Source of the DNA: Acinetobacter lwoffii
GTDB lineage: Bacteria > Pseudomonadota > Gammaproteobacteria > Pseudomonadales > Moraxellaceae
Length of the DNA stretch: 64,000 nt
Assembly (NCBI RefSeq): GCF_024129355.1
Contig: NZ_JAMXXP010000005.1
Location: 62,001-126,000 of the forward strand
Reading direction: 5' to 3'
Every line of letters starts with the position of its first letter. The first letter of the stretch is position 1. The translations under genes and the position numbers were made by a program. The notes beneath the pieces are model-generated. The model did not search any database and was not told where the DNA came from. It saw nothing but the letters and a program-made list of their open reading frames with translations. Positions 19,699-28,973 of this stretch are shown piece by piece.

Positions 19699-19714
19699 AT
19701 GTTAAAAATAACAT
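19699..19714. promoter_or_regulatory. inverted repeat upstream of hsdR
   Basis: ATGTTA (19699-19704) and TAACAT (19709-19714) are exact inverted repeats around AAAA, 37-52 bases upstream of the hsdR start. The position suits a promoter-overlapping operator, but no cognate regulator is evident in the RM operon. Confidence 0.35.
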
Positions 19715-19794
19715 GAATCTACGGATATATAGATAGGTAAACCACTTTCTACCAAGTCAAAACTTGATTTTACGTGCATATACTTCTAACACCA

Positions 19795-21633
19795 TTACAC
19801 TTTGAAAGTTAATTTCCATCTTCCACCATCTCTCCATTCTCCAGGAGCCTGTAAATAAAACTCTTTATTTTGATTGGCATCACTGACCAGTTTGTAATTC
19901 ACCTCACATTCCGGATTTGTACATTCAGCAATAAAAGTTTGATTTGATGATCGTGGTTCAAAATTTGCCTTAGATAAGCAAATCGGGCAATTCGTAATAT
20001 TGAGGTAATCATCATGTTGCTTTCGAATCACTTGATAAATATTCGCCGTATTTGCTGATATACATACGGATTCTAAAGTACTTAACTGCTGTGAACTGAG
20101 CATATTGATCAATTGTATTTGATCATCTTGATGCACAATATAAGCGTGTAAACTAAGTTCATTTCTAACAGACTGAGGAACTCTACCAAGTGGCAAAGCT
20201 TTTGAATAAGATTGCAATATCGGTTTATGCATCCACTCCAACACAATAACGATCAATTTTTCTACAGCTTCAAAATTAAACGGATTCACCCAAACTAATC
20301 GATTGAATTGATTAGATGCTTCTTCAGTACCTAATGCAAAAATGACGAGATTTGAATCATGCACTAATTCTTCTAAGCTACGTTCATCAATATTATTGGC
20401 TATTGGGACAATGTTTAAGACATCTCTTTGTGAACTCATTTTCCAAATTTTCAGCTCTTCATCCAATTTCAAAGTAAAATCTAAACCGCCTCTTTGAAGT
20501 GAATAGGTAGAACTTTGATCTCGCATTTTATGAATCTGAAAATCTAAGCTAGAGAACGCTTTTAGAATAATGAGTAAGCTGTACTTTTCAACATAATCAT
20601 GCTGAAATTTCCAATAGCTTTCTTTTTTTTCCTTAAAACTTGGTGTTTTATTTTTTTGTTCATACAGCATTGACCATAAACGATTTAAGTGCCGATAATG
20701 TTGATCATAATTCAAGATATTGGTTTTATGCAGTTGATCAGCCACTTTACGATGCGGTGGTGGAATCTGTACATATAACCCTGAAGATTGAAGTTTTTTA
20801 ATCGTTGATAGTAGCTGCTGATTATAAAGAATCGTTTCTTCGAGTTGAGACAAAATATTTTCAGTTTCATCTGCTGTCAGATTTTCTGCCCAAAGCTCAC
20901 ACAACTCATGACTCAGTTTATAATAGGTATCTGAAGCATCCCCTAAGCTTAAAGCTGCTTGAAGGTTAACTTGTTGCTCGACCAAATCATTTAAACGTGA
21001 AGCCACATAAAATCTTAATTTATCGAGTAACTGCGCAAATACCTTATTTTCATAAATCAGCAGTTCATCATCACTCACTTTGGCCAACACTTTTTTCGGC
21101 CGAATCCCTACCAGGCTACGTTGTTGCCAAGTTTCTGAATGCCCTGCCAAATAACGATGTGCATTATTTGAGATTTTTTTCGCACGGCTGACATCAACAA
21201 GCTCTTCGTCATAACGCATGTCCATACGAGGATTGTAAGCAATATGATGCAAGTGACCTTTTTCAATCACATCTTGGAGCATTTTTTCTAAAGGCTTTAA
21301 TTGAGTTTCAGAATCAAAAACACTGTTTGGTACAAGCGGATTTGGTAAGTTCTGAAAAGACTCATTAATGCAGCATGTTTCAACAAGTTCACTAATATAT
21401 TTGATCGATTCAGTAATGGTCAGTGTGATATCAGGTATATACGTATGTAGCGTTTTATTTGAATTCAATCGAACTGTACCACCATCAGCGAATAAGAAAC
21501 TGAATTTTGGTAAAATCACAGATTGAATTTGCACATCCTGCTCTAGAACATACCGTTCAGGAACTATTGCATCAAGATGCAATAGTTCCTCTGCTTGTAA
21601 AGATTGTTGCGTAAGTCGATCTATAAGTTTCAT
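19795..21633 (-). CDS. DUF2357/McrC-position protein with C-terminal zinc ribbon (612 aa)
   Basis: The start overlaps the stop of the McrB-like gene by 4 bases, the usual mcrB-mcrC arrangement. Residues ~170-215 (VSRAKKISNNAHRYLAGHSE, then ELLIYENKVFAQLLDKL) fit the DUF2357 pattern, where an ENxxF segment precedes a helix. A helical middle region follows. The C-terminus has a zinc ribbon: CPIC, then 17 residues later CTNPEC. I do not see the D...ExK nuclease motif expected of McrC, so the protein may be a non-catalytic adaptor or carry a divergent nuclease. It is the last gene of the seven-gene operon. The family is tentative; gene order is the main support. Confidence 0.5.
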   Translation of the reverse strand: MKLIDRLTQQSLQAEELLHLDAIVPERYVLEQDVQIQSVILPKFSFLFADGGTVRLNSNKTLHTYIPDITLTITESIKYISELVETCCINESFQNLPNPLVPNSVFDSETQLKPLEKMLQDVIEKGHLHHIAYNPRMDMRYDEELVDVSRAKKISNNAHRYLAGHSETWQQRSLVGIRPKKVLAKVSDDELLIYENKVFAQLLDKLRFYVASRLNDLVEQQVNLQAALSLGDASDTYYKLSHELCELWAENLTADETENILSQLEETILYNQQLLSTIKKLQSSGLYVQIPPPHRKVADQLHKTNILNYDQHYRHLNRLWSMLYEQKNKTPSFKEKKESYWKFQHDYVEKYSLLIILKAFSSLDFQIHKMRDQSSTYSLQRGGLDFTLKLDEELKIWKMSSQRDVLNIVPIANNIDERSLEELVHDSNLVIFALGTEEASNQFNRLVWVNPFNFEAVEKLIVIVLEWMHKPILQSYSKALPLGRVPQSVRNELSLHAYIVHQDDQIQLINMLSSQQLSTLESVCISANTANIYQVIRKQHDDYLNITNCPICLSKANFEPRSSNQTFIAECTNPECEVNYKLVSDANQNKEFYLQAPGEWRDGGRWKLTFKV

Positions 21634-24122
21634 AGATTACCTTTTAAACGCTCAACATCTTGATTCAGTAACTCTAAGCTCATCATAGGCTTTTCGCCCG
21701 TAAACCCTAGATCTGACCAAACTTCTTGTAAACACGAGATAATGTCTTCAATTTTCTCTGCTCGAGTATCATATCGACCGGTGACCTTCCCTTTACGGAA
21801 CAGTTTAGTTGCAAATAGGTGATCAAGTGCTTCTGACACTGAGCCACCCATCTCGATATATACAGGAATAAAGCTATATGCTTGGCGTTCTAAACGATTT
21901 CCCCAACTTACATTGACCACCTTCAAAGCATCTTCAAGCAAACTATTTTGTAATTGTACAAAGATATTTTTCACCACAGCTTTATGCTTGTTTTGAGCCT
22001 GTTCGAAACTTTTAATTAATGAGGTAAATGAATACTGTTCTGTGTTGGCATTCGTGATATCAATTTCTTCTTCACTACGTTTAACTTCCATGACATGAGC
22101 ACGATCGTAAGTTTTATCTGCAAATTCTTTTGTCGTTTCATCATGATTGGCTGTGCCAATAAACCATACATTTTGTGGAATTTTAATAGCGCGTTTATTG
22201 ACAAAGAGTTCTGGTGCTTTGTCATTCGCACTATCTAACAAATTAATTTCTGCACGATCTGGGGTTTCCATCAACGATAAGAAATCAGCAAAATACTGTT
22301 CAGGCTGAGATAAATTCATCTCATCTAACAGAATGATCTGTAAAGTATCTTTAAATTTTGGCTGTTGAGCACGGTATAATGCTTGCAAAGCCTCCTTGGT
22401 ATAAAAACGTTTTTCAAATGCATTAAAGTGACCTAATAAATCTTCACGGTCACGCCATCCTGCTTGTACTCGGACAATCTCACAGTATAATTTTTCTTGA
22501 TCTTCCCCCATTGCATTGTTAATCGCTTTCGCAAATGCACGGGCCAAGCTGGTTTTACCTGTTCCTGATATACCTTGGAGCAAATGAAGCTTACTCATCG
22601 CTAAACCAGCAATAAATAAACGAATGTCTTTTAGGCTGTAGTAAAACTTTTGTTTAGCAATATTTGACTGCATGATTGATACAAATCGTTGAAGCTCTGG
22701 TACAACTTGCAGTCCTCTCGCTTCACTTCGGAAAATCTGATCCATTTCACTAAGGCTTTTAAAAGGTAATTCGCCTTGCTGTTTCTCTACTAAATCATCA
22801 ATCTGTGTTCGCAACTGACTAATACTCGTATCTAGAACTCGCTTATGTTCTTCTAGAACTCGTTTTTCTTGTTGTAAATGATGTTTAGCCATGACACTTA
22901 AACGTGAGTTATTCAGCTCACCTTCCAATTCATTATTTTTTTGACGTAAATCAAAAACTTGTGATTCAAGATCATCACACAACTCTTCTAGTCGTTCGTT
23001 TTCTTCTTCTAAGCCTTCTTCTGTACGCTCACTTAACTTGATTCTTAATTCACGATTTTTTTCTCGTAAAGCAGTCAATTCTTCTTGAATTTCAAGTACA
23101 CCTAAACCTTCAAGCTGTCTTTCTAAATCGGCATATTGTTGTAATTTTTCGGTTAAAGTATCAATTTCATCTAAGGCCTGATTATGACTGTGCTCTAAAC
23201 TTTCATTAGATGACTTTAATTTGGTGACCTGCACACTAAATTCGCGCTGGATACTATTTTTTAAAGCTTCAATAGTCGCATCAAACTGATCTTGATCATT
23301 TTGCAGTTTTTGTTGCTCTTGTTCAATTTCAATCTGTTTAACAACCAGCTGATGCTGTACTTGTCCTAATTCTTGTTTTTGTTGCTCTTTCTCTTGAAGC
23401 CATTCATTTTTTAAGGTTTCAATTTCACTTTGTTGTTGTTCAATTATTTCTCGTCTCTGATTCACAAAACCAGCAAGTGCTTCAGCTTCTTTTATACGAA
23501 GATTCTCTTCGCATTCAAGTAACATTTTTTCTTTTTCTGCTAAGCGCTGTGCATTGACCGATAATTTATCTAATGCTTCAGCTTGAAGTCGATCTAATTC
23601 CTCACGCTTCTCTTCTAACGCTTTTTGTTTTTCAATCGCAAAACCTAACTCAGCATTAGCTTTAACCTCAGCTAACTCAACTAATTGTTGTTGTAATTTC
23701 AATTGACCAGATTTTAGATTTAATTTATCTAAAGCAACTTTTTTATTTTCTTCTATCAATTCAGCTTTTTTAAGATTGATATCTTGCTCTAAAATTTTGA
23801 GTTCTTGTTCTTGCTTTTGTAAACGATTTTCTTGTGTCATTAATCGTTCATCTTCATCTGCAAGCAGTTTTACTTTTTCCTCATAATCGATTTTTATTAG
23901 GCGTGATTCTTCTAGAGCGGATTCTAATTTTTGCAATGCATTATTCACTTCCTGACGTAATACTTCATCACGTAACAAGAGATCCTCTTTTTCTTTATCA
24001 ACAATTACACCTGTGATTTGCTGAAATAAAGGCGAAATAGTAACTTTTTCTTTCGTCTCAACTTGACTCGATGGTATGCCGTTATTTTGAAAACGATTCG
24101 CTTTTTTTGATGCTTTTGCCAT
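21630..24122 (-). CDS. McrB-like AAA+ protein with long N-terminal coiled coil (830 aa)
   Basis: Residues ~30-460 are an almost unbroken coiled coil very rich in Glu, Gln, Lys and Leu. The C-terminal AAA+ domain has Walker A GISGTGKTS near residue 516, Walker B LLDEMNLSQPEQYFADFLSL near 594 and sensor-1 WFIGTANHDET, the pattern of McrB-family motors. McrB proteins form rings that drive a McrC-type partner, and the next gene occupies the mcrC place. A coiled coil in place of the usual DNA-binding domain suggests target recognition by another subunit or a rod-like sensor. Part of the seven-gene operon that starts with the vWA gene. Confidence 0.85.
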   Translation of the reverse strand: MAKASKKANRFQNNGIPSSQVETKEKVTISPLFQQITGVIVDKEKEDLLLRDEVLRQEVNNALQKLESALEESRLIKIDYEEKVKLLADEDERLMTQENRLQKQEQELKILEQDINLKKAELIEENKKVALDKLNLKSGQLKLQQQLVELAEVKANAELGFAIEKQKALEEKREELDRLQAEALDKLSVNAQRLAEKEKMLLECEENLRIKEAEALAGFVNQRREIIEQQQSEIETLKNEWLQEKEQQKQELGQVQHQLVVKQIEIEQEQQKLQNDQDQFDATIEALKNSIQREFSVQVTKLKSSNESLEHSHNQALDEIDTLTEKLQQYADLERQLEGLGVLEIQEELTALREKNRELRIKLSERTEEGLEEENERLEELCDDLESQVFDLRQKNNELEGELNNSRLSVMAKHHLQQEKRVLEEHKRVLDTSISQLRTQIDDLVEKQQGELPFKSLSEMDQIFRSEARGLQVVPELQRFVSIMQSNIAKQKFYYSLKDIRLFIAGLAMSKLHLLQGISGTGKTSLARAFAKAINNAMGEDQEKLYCEIVRVQAGWRDREDLLGHFNAFEKRFYTKEALQALYRAQQPKFKDTLQIILLDEMNLSQPEQYFADFLSLMETPDRAEINLLDSANDKAPELFVNKRAIKIPQNVWFIGTANHDETTKEFADKTYDRAHVMEVKRSEEEIDITNANTEQYSFTSLIKSFEQAQNKHKAVVKNIFVQLQNSLLEDALKVVNVSWGNRLERQAYSFIPVYIEMGGSVSEALDHLFATKLFRKGKVTGRYDTRAEKIEDIISCLQEVWSDLGFTGEKPMMSLELLNQDVERLKGNL

Positions 24123-24129
24123 TTAAATA

Positions 24130-25647
24130 TTACGCCTCAATTGCTGTATAAAATGAAATCCAATCTAAAGTAAATTCAGATAGATTTAATGCTGTTGTTA
24201 TATCGACTTCTTCGCCTGAATCATGGTTACCCTCATTTCTTCGCTCACAAATTTCTATGAGTTTTGCTAAATCAGTTTGATAAAGATCACGACGTATTAA
24301 GGGATGTTGTGGATACTCTGATATACATAATAGATTTGAAAAAATAAGAGGTTTTAGAGAGACTCTCACTTCAGGAAATTTTCCTGCTGAATATCCATTC
24401 GCACTATATACCTGTGCAGAATTAACTTTTTTTAGCTTCTCCAAACTTTCTCCAGGAAAAAGCTCCCCTACTTGTAATATTAAAATGGTCTTCAATTGAT
24501 CATAAGTTAACTTTAGAGGTGTTGTGTTTGCATGTTTATGCTTCCAAAAACATAGCATGTGTTTAAAACAGGCTTCTAACGCCTTTTGGCATTGGCTTAA
24601 TAAGTCATCGATATCGTAGTAATTACCCGTTTGTTCCAATTTTTTCTTTCGCGTTAAAAGTCTTTTTAAATGTTGGGTTAGATTTTCAATACGTTCAGAA
24701 AATGGGAAATCCACAGACAGCTCAAAAGAGATTTCTTCCAATAAGCGAGTTTCAAACTCCTCTATTGTCTCTTCACTATCGATATCCTGTTTTAAATATT
24801 TTTTAATTTTTTTAGCAAAACCCTGATGTTTAGTTGCTAAATCGAAATGCAAACTTTGTATCCATTCATCATATTTAGATACGTGACATGGATCTTCAAG
24901 CTTGCAAACATGCGAGGAATCTAAACTTTCATCTAAATGCGATAAAATGAAAAATGCTTCAGGTTTTTGAGGGTAAAACTCGAAGTTTTTAAGATTCTGT
25001 CCATCTAAATATCTGCCTTTAGGATCATCATCACGTATTAAAGTTCCCCGCAAAGCCATATTATGATTTTTAATCGTTTGATTAATTTTATAAGGTGTCG
25101 GCGCTTGGGGTTCCTTGATTTCTCTAGGCTCAACTAGAAAAACATTAATGGATTTACCTGAATCTCGGCTTCCTTGGATATAAATATTTGAGTTGTTCTC
25201 TTGTACATCTAACAATGCAAGCTCATTGGGAATTAAGCGATGCCACAATTCCCCTGTAATTGCATCCTGTACCAAATAGTAGGCTTGTAAATCTTCAGTA
25301 CGCTCAATTTCATCATCTAATGTCTGCACGCCCTTAGAAGTCAGCGTAATTTTTTGATCTTTTGCATCAAGCTGAATCAAGCCACGAGGTTCTAATTCTG
25401 TATCTATAATAAGGTTAACAAGTTCTACGTCTACACCAATCCAATTTGCTAGCTCTTGACGATCCTGCCGACCAATATGCAAAAATTCTAAAAGAGTCTT
25501 TTGAAAGACATTAATATCCGTTGTTTTGCCGGCAACAGGTGCCCAAATTCTCCAAATCCAGATTGGCAAAAAAACCATATTTTTTTCGGCATTACCTTTT
25601 GGAAAAGCATCATAATAAGATAAAAATTGATTAGAAAACTTTGCCAT
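24130..25647 (-). CDS. hypothetical protein with winged-helix-like segment (505 aa)
   Basis: The ATG at 25647 is chosen because GGAGG precedes it by 5 bases; the upstream GTG lies inside the helicase gene. Not recognised as a named family. The first ~50 residues are rich in aromatics (FLPIWIWRIWAPV). Residues ~75-115 resemble a winged helix (RQELANWIGVDVELVNLIID, then an L.L..KG turn). The middle is acidic and a basic helical region follows at ~290-350. No catalytic motif is apparent. It overlaps the helicase gene by 17 bases and is followed by the McrB-like gene after 7 bases. It may be the DNA- or target-binding adaptor of the complex. Confidence 0.6.
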   Translation of the reverse strand: MAKFSNQFLSYYDAFPKGNAEKNMVFLPIWIWRIWAPVAGKTTDINVFQKTLLEFLHIGRQDRQELANWIGVDVELVNLIIDTELEPRGLIQLDAKDQKITLTSKGVQTLDDEIERTEDLQAYYLVQDAITGELWHRLIPNELALLDVQENNSNIYIQGSRDSGKSINVFLVEPREIKEPQAPTPYKINQTIKNHNMALRGTLIRDDDPKGRYLDGQNLKNFEFYPQKPEAFFILSHLDESLDSSHVCKLEDPCHVSKYDEWIQSLHFDLATKHQGFAKKIKKYLKQDIDSEETIEEFETRLLEEISFELSVDFPFSERIENLTQHLKRLLTRKKKLEQTGNYYDIDDLLSQCQKALEACFKHMLCFWKHKHANTTPLKLTYDQLKTILILQVGELFPGESLEKLKKVNSAQVYSANGYSAGKFPEVRVSLKPLIFSNLLCISEYPQHPLIRRDLYQTDLAKLIEICERRNEGNHDSGEEVDITTALNLSEFTLDWISFYTAIEA

Positions 25648-28600
25648 GCTGACCTCCACATAATTTTAAAAAGGCAGGTAATGCAGGCACTGCTTCCTGA
25701 GTTGCTGGATGTGCAACGAGTTCCTTGTCCCCTGTAACAATTAATAAAGAACGTTGACGACTGAGCGCAACGTTTAAGCGGTTATCTACGCGCAAAAATC
25801 CGTATGCACGTGTCAGTGCTTCATCTTTCTCACGATCATCTAAACCTTCGACATTAAAATCTTTTGGTAAAGTACGTACCAATGAAACAAAAACGACATC
25901 AAACTCTTTCCCTTGGAAGGCATCTACCGTTCCAATCCGTAAGCGTTCGTCTCCTATATTTTTACCAGTCGAAATGATTCGATAGTTTTCAGCAATTTTA
26001 TTTCCAACTGTCAATCTGACTTGAGGATCTTCCATTGCTTTAAAAATAGATTGAATCTGTCCACTATAAAAGCTAATTACACCGACACTTAATTCAGGTT
26101 TTTCATCCAAAATTCTTTTTGCTTCTTGAGCAATCCATTCTGCTTCAGTTGACCGATGCCAACTGGTGCCTAAGCGTTGTTGCTTTTGATCCTGAATGCA
26201 TTTGAAGCCACAAACGAGATCTTCATAGCCACTAATTGCATGGACAAAATCTGTCTCTGGTCTGCCAGACTTAATCGGCGGTAATTTATGATTTTCGTAA
26301 AAGTTTTTACTAATAAAATCGCCTAGAATAGGATGCATACGGAATTGGGTATCTAGCATGATCACCCGCTGAGGTTGTTGTTTTTCTTCTTCTAAACGTT
26401 GCATATTTTCAACTAAGCGCTGAAACAAGCTCTGCTCTAGCATTTCACTTTGTACCGTTTTCCAGTCTTCTTGTTGTGATAATTCTTTTTCAATTTTATC
26501 ATCCAACATATGTGGTAATTGGCGATGATCCCCTACTAAAATTAAACGTCGTTTAGCCATTGCCATCGGAATCATTAAGTCTAAAGGCGTTGCTCTTGCC
26601 GCCTCATCGACAATCACATTTTCAAAAACAATGTTCTTATCAATAGCTTTTAAATCTTGCATCGCATTACCAGCAGCTTGCTGACAAGTTGCTGCAAGAA
26701 CAGCGGTATAATGAGCTATCGTTTCCTTAATATCACCTGTAGAGGTCATTAAGCGATAACGATATTTATCCAAAATCATCAAATGTGCCAAGGTTTTTAA
26801 CTTTTTAGCCTGATCATTAATGTCTTTGAGTATGTAATCTAGTTTTAGACAGTCGCTTTCATCTAATAAACGTTGTAAATGTGTTGGTCTAAAATCAGGC
26901 AAACATCGATCAATAAGTGTATTTTTTAATTTTATTAATGGGCTAAAATCAATTTCCTCATTCATATTTGAATGTATAAATTGTTCTAAAACCTTTTGTT
27001 CTTCAGCTAACAAAATTGTTTGTTTCTGATCTTGCTGTTGTAATAGCTTTAAGGATGCTAGTAATAAGCGACAGCGTTGAACACCATCATCAATAAAACT
27101 AGAATTTTTTGTACGCAATGAATAAATGAGCGGATAAAGCTCTATCATTTTTGTTGCAATAGACAATGATTGTTTTGGTTGTTTAAACTCCTCCCACCAT
27201 TGCTTTAAATCATGAGATAGATAAATTTTATATTTATCAGCAAGTTGATCTAAGATATTTTGTATTTCAAAGATACTTTTTTGTTTTTGCTCTGTAGAAC
27301 CAAAACGCAGTTTAAGTAAATGTTCTTCTAGATTACGGTATAAACTTATGAAGTCATTGTTCCGAATTAACTGATTTAGCTCTTTCTGAATTGGTGTAGC
27401 CCATTTTTCAATTGTATCTACTCCAGTAGGATCATCGTCATCATTTCTAATTTTCCCACCTACTCGCAAGCCCGCGATCCCCATCACATTACTGCGATCT
27501 ACGACATTATCAACGGCATCATGCTGATAACTCGTGAGTAAAATACTACGTTGAATCGATTCATGAGATAACTCACTAATACGTTGCTGTAATGCAGTGA
27601 TCACCTGAGTTTTACCAGTTCCAGGTGGACCAATGATAATTGTCAAATCAGAGCTATTTAAGGTTAACTCTATGGCTTCTTTTTGTTTAATGGTCGGACG
27701 TCCACCTTTAAAAAGCGCTTTGGTTTTAGGGCTCTTCCATTTTTCTTTTCGCCAATTTCTAGCTGGTTGTTCAACTTCTATCCCTTGTAAGAGACCATGT
27801 AAGCTTGGCATAGGATTACGGCGACTGATAATTAAATTAAGCGCTTCTTGTTGTCGCTGACGCTGAATTTTGACCGCAAATATAGATAAGTATAGAAAGC
27901 CTTGCTTAGTATCCTGATCTAACGGTGGACGTCTATCTCTTTTTTCTGCGAATTTCAACAAAATGCGGTTATTCTGTGGCTCAATATGGATGATTTCAGC
28001 GCACCAAGCTTTTTTTTCAATTTCCAAGCCTGTTTCTTTTACATCCAATTGATTATCTAACCAATCAGCAATATTCAAACTTAATTGTACTTGCTCATCT
28101 TTTTTTCGATCTAAGCGATCCCATTTTTTTTCAAAATCTAATAATTTTTCACGATCATCAACATAAATATACCAATAACCAGTTTTATGTGCCTCTTCAT
28201 AAGAACAATATTTCAAGTAATTAACTTGATTGCCACGACGTACCGCGTCTTCCCATTGAGCATTACTATATTGCTTCCAAACTTCAATATAGTCCCCATG
28301 TTGAGCTGTATGTTCTTTTAATGCAATTTCATGAGCCAAATTATCCATTCTTTTTGCGATTGAACGATCTTTGAATTGTAATTCACCCTGTAAAACTACT
28401 AAACGATAATTGCCTCTAGGTCGTTTTTTACTAATCTTATCTACTTGCCAATAACCTTGGATTTCATTAATTTCTAATTGATGATTTTGACCGATTAATA
28501 AAATTTGACGCTCATTTTGATTGGTATAAAAAATGGAGAACGCCATAAATTTGGAGTCATCAAGAGCAACTAAAAACTCTTCTTTAAGCCAATCTATTGC

Positions 28601-28969
28601 AAACTGAACATCATTTTGCGCAATTTTCCCATCATCTGCGAGTACATGGGTAATTGCTTCATCAATGGCAATATCTAGATCTAAAAAAGTATGTGCATCT
28701 GGTATGAAACCAGATAAAAATAGCGTTGTATCTTGTTTTTTAGTAAAAAACCACAACCCACTTTGTTTAATTAATTCTTTTGCCGATGATGCTGTAATAG
28801 AATTGGTTGAGTTCAATTCTATAGGATTAATGTGATTTTCAAATTCTAAATAACACTGTTCATCTTCTAAAAACAGGTGAACTTGATGATTTTCAGAAAT
28901 ATCTAATTTTTCCAAACACTCAGCTTGAATCACTTGTAGCTGAGCAAGTTTAAACTCATGTAATTTCAT
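25631..28969 (-). CDS. superfamily 1 helicase, AAA_11/AAA_12 (Dna2/NAM7-like) type (1112 aa)
   Basis: The ATG at 28969 lies 4 bases after the kinase stop codon and is preferred over a GTG inside the kinase gene. The N-terminal ~430 residues are of unknown fold. The motor has Walker A GPPGTGKT near residue 445, motif II VDEAARAT near 787, motif III VGDHRQLP, motif V GTVDAFQGKEFDVV and motif VI NVALSRQRS. A ~270-residue helical insertion separates motifs I and II. Such helicases translocate on DNA or RNA, often with a nuclease. No nuclease domain is seen here, so cleavage, if any, comes from another subunit. It sits between the kinase and the unknown winged-helix-like gene. Confidence 0.9.
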   Translation of the reverse strand: MKLHEFKLAQLQVIQAECLEKLDISENHQVHLFLEDEQCYLEFENHINPIELNSTNSITASSAKELIKQSGLWFFTKKQDTTLFLSGFIPDAHTFLDLDIAIDEAITHVLADDGKIAQNDVQFAIDWLKEEFLVALDDSKFMAFSIFYTNQNERQILLIGQNHQLEINEIQGYWQVDKISKKRPRGNYRLVVLQGELQFKDRSIAKRMDNLAHEIALKEHTAQHGDYIEVWKQYSNAQWEDAVRRGNQVNYLKYCSYEEAHKTGYWYIYVDDREKLLDFEKKWDRLDRKKDEQVQLSLNIADWLDNQLDVKETGLEIEKKAWCAEIIHIEPQNNRILLKFAEKRDRRPPLDQDTKQGFLYLSIFAVKIQRQRQQEALNLIISRRNPMPSLHGLLQGIEVEQPARNWRKEKWKSPKTKALFKGGRPTIKQKEAIELTLNSSDLTIIIGPPGTGKTQVITALQQRISELSHESIQRSILLTSYQHDAVDNVVDRSNVMGIAGLRVGGKIRNDDDDPTGVDTIEKWATPIQKELNQLIRNNDFISLYRNLEEHLLKLRFGSTEQKQKSIFEIQNILDQLADKYKIYLSHDLKQWWEEFKQPKQSLSIATKMIELYPLIYSLRTKNSSFIDDGVQRCRLLLASLKLLQQQDQKQTILLAEEQKVLEQFIHSNMNEEIDFSPLIKLKNTLIDRCLPDFRPTHLQRLLDESDCLKLDYILKDINDQAKKLKTLAHLMILDKYRYRLMTSTGDIKETIAHYTAVLAATCQQAAGNAMQDLKAIDKNIVFENVIVDEAARATPLDLMIPMAMAKRRLILVGDHRQLPHMLDDKIEKELSQQEDWKTVQSEMLEQSLFQRLVENMQRLEEEKQQPQRVIMLDTQFRMHPILGDFISKNFYENHKLPPIKSGRPETDFVHAISGYEDLVCGFKCIQDQKQQRLGTSWHRSTEAEWIAQEAKRILDEKPELSVGVISFYSGQIQSIFKAMEDPQVRLTVGNKIAENYRIISTGKNIGDERLRIGTVDAFQGKEFDVVFVSLVRTLPKDFNVEGLDDREKDEALTRAYGFLRVDNRLNVALSRQRSLLIVTGDKELVAHPATQEAVPALPAFLKLCGGQHGKVF

Positions 28970-28973
28970 AACA

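Noticed and set aside
19690..19716. XerC/XerD dif-like site
   Set aside because: Only the TTATGTTAA half resembles a XerD arm; the XerC half is missing, and the sequence is better described as a plain inverted repeat.
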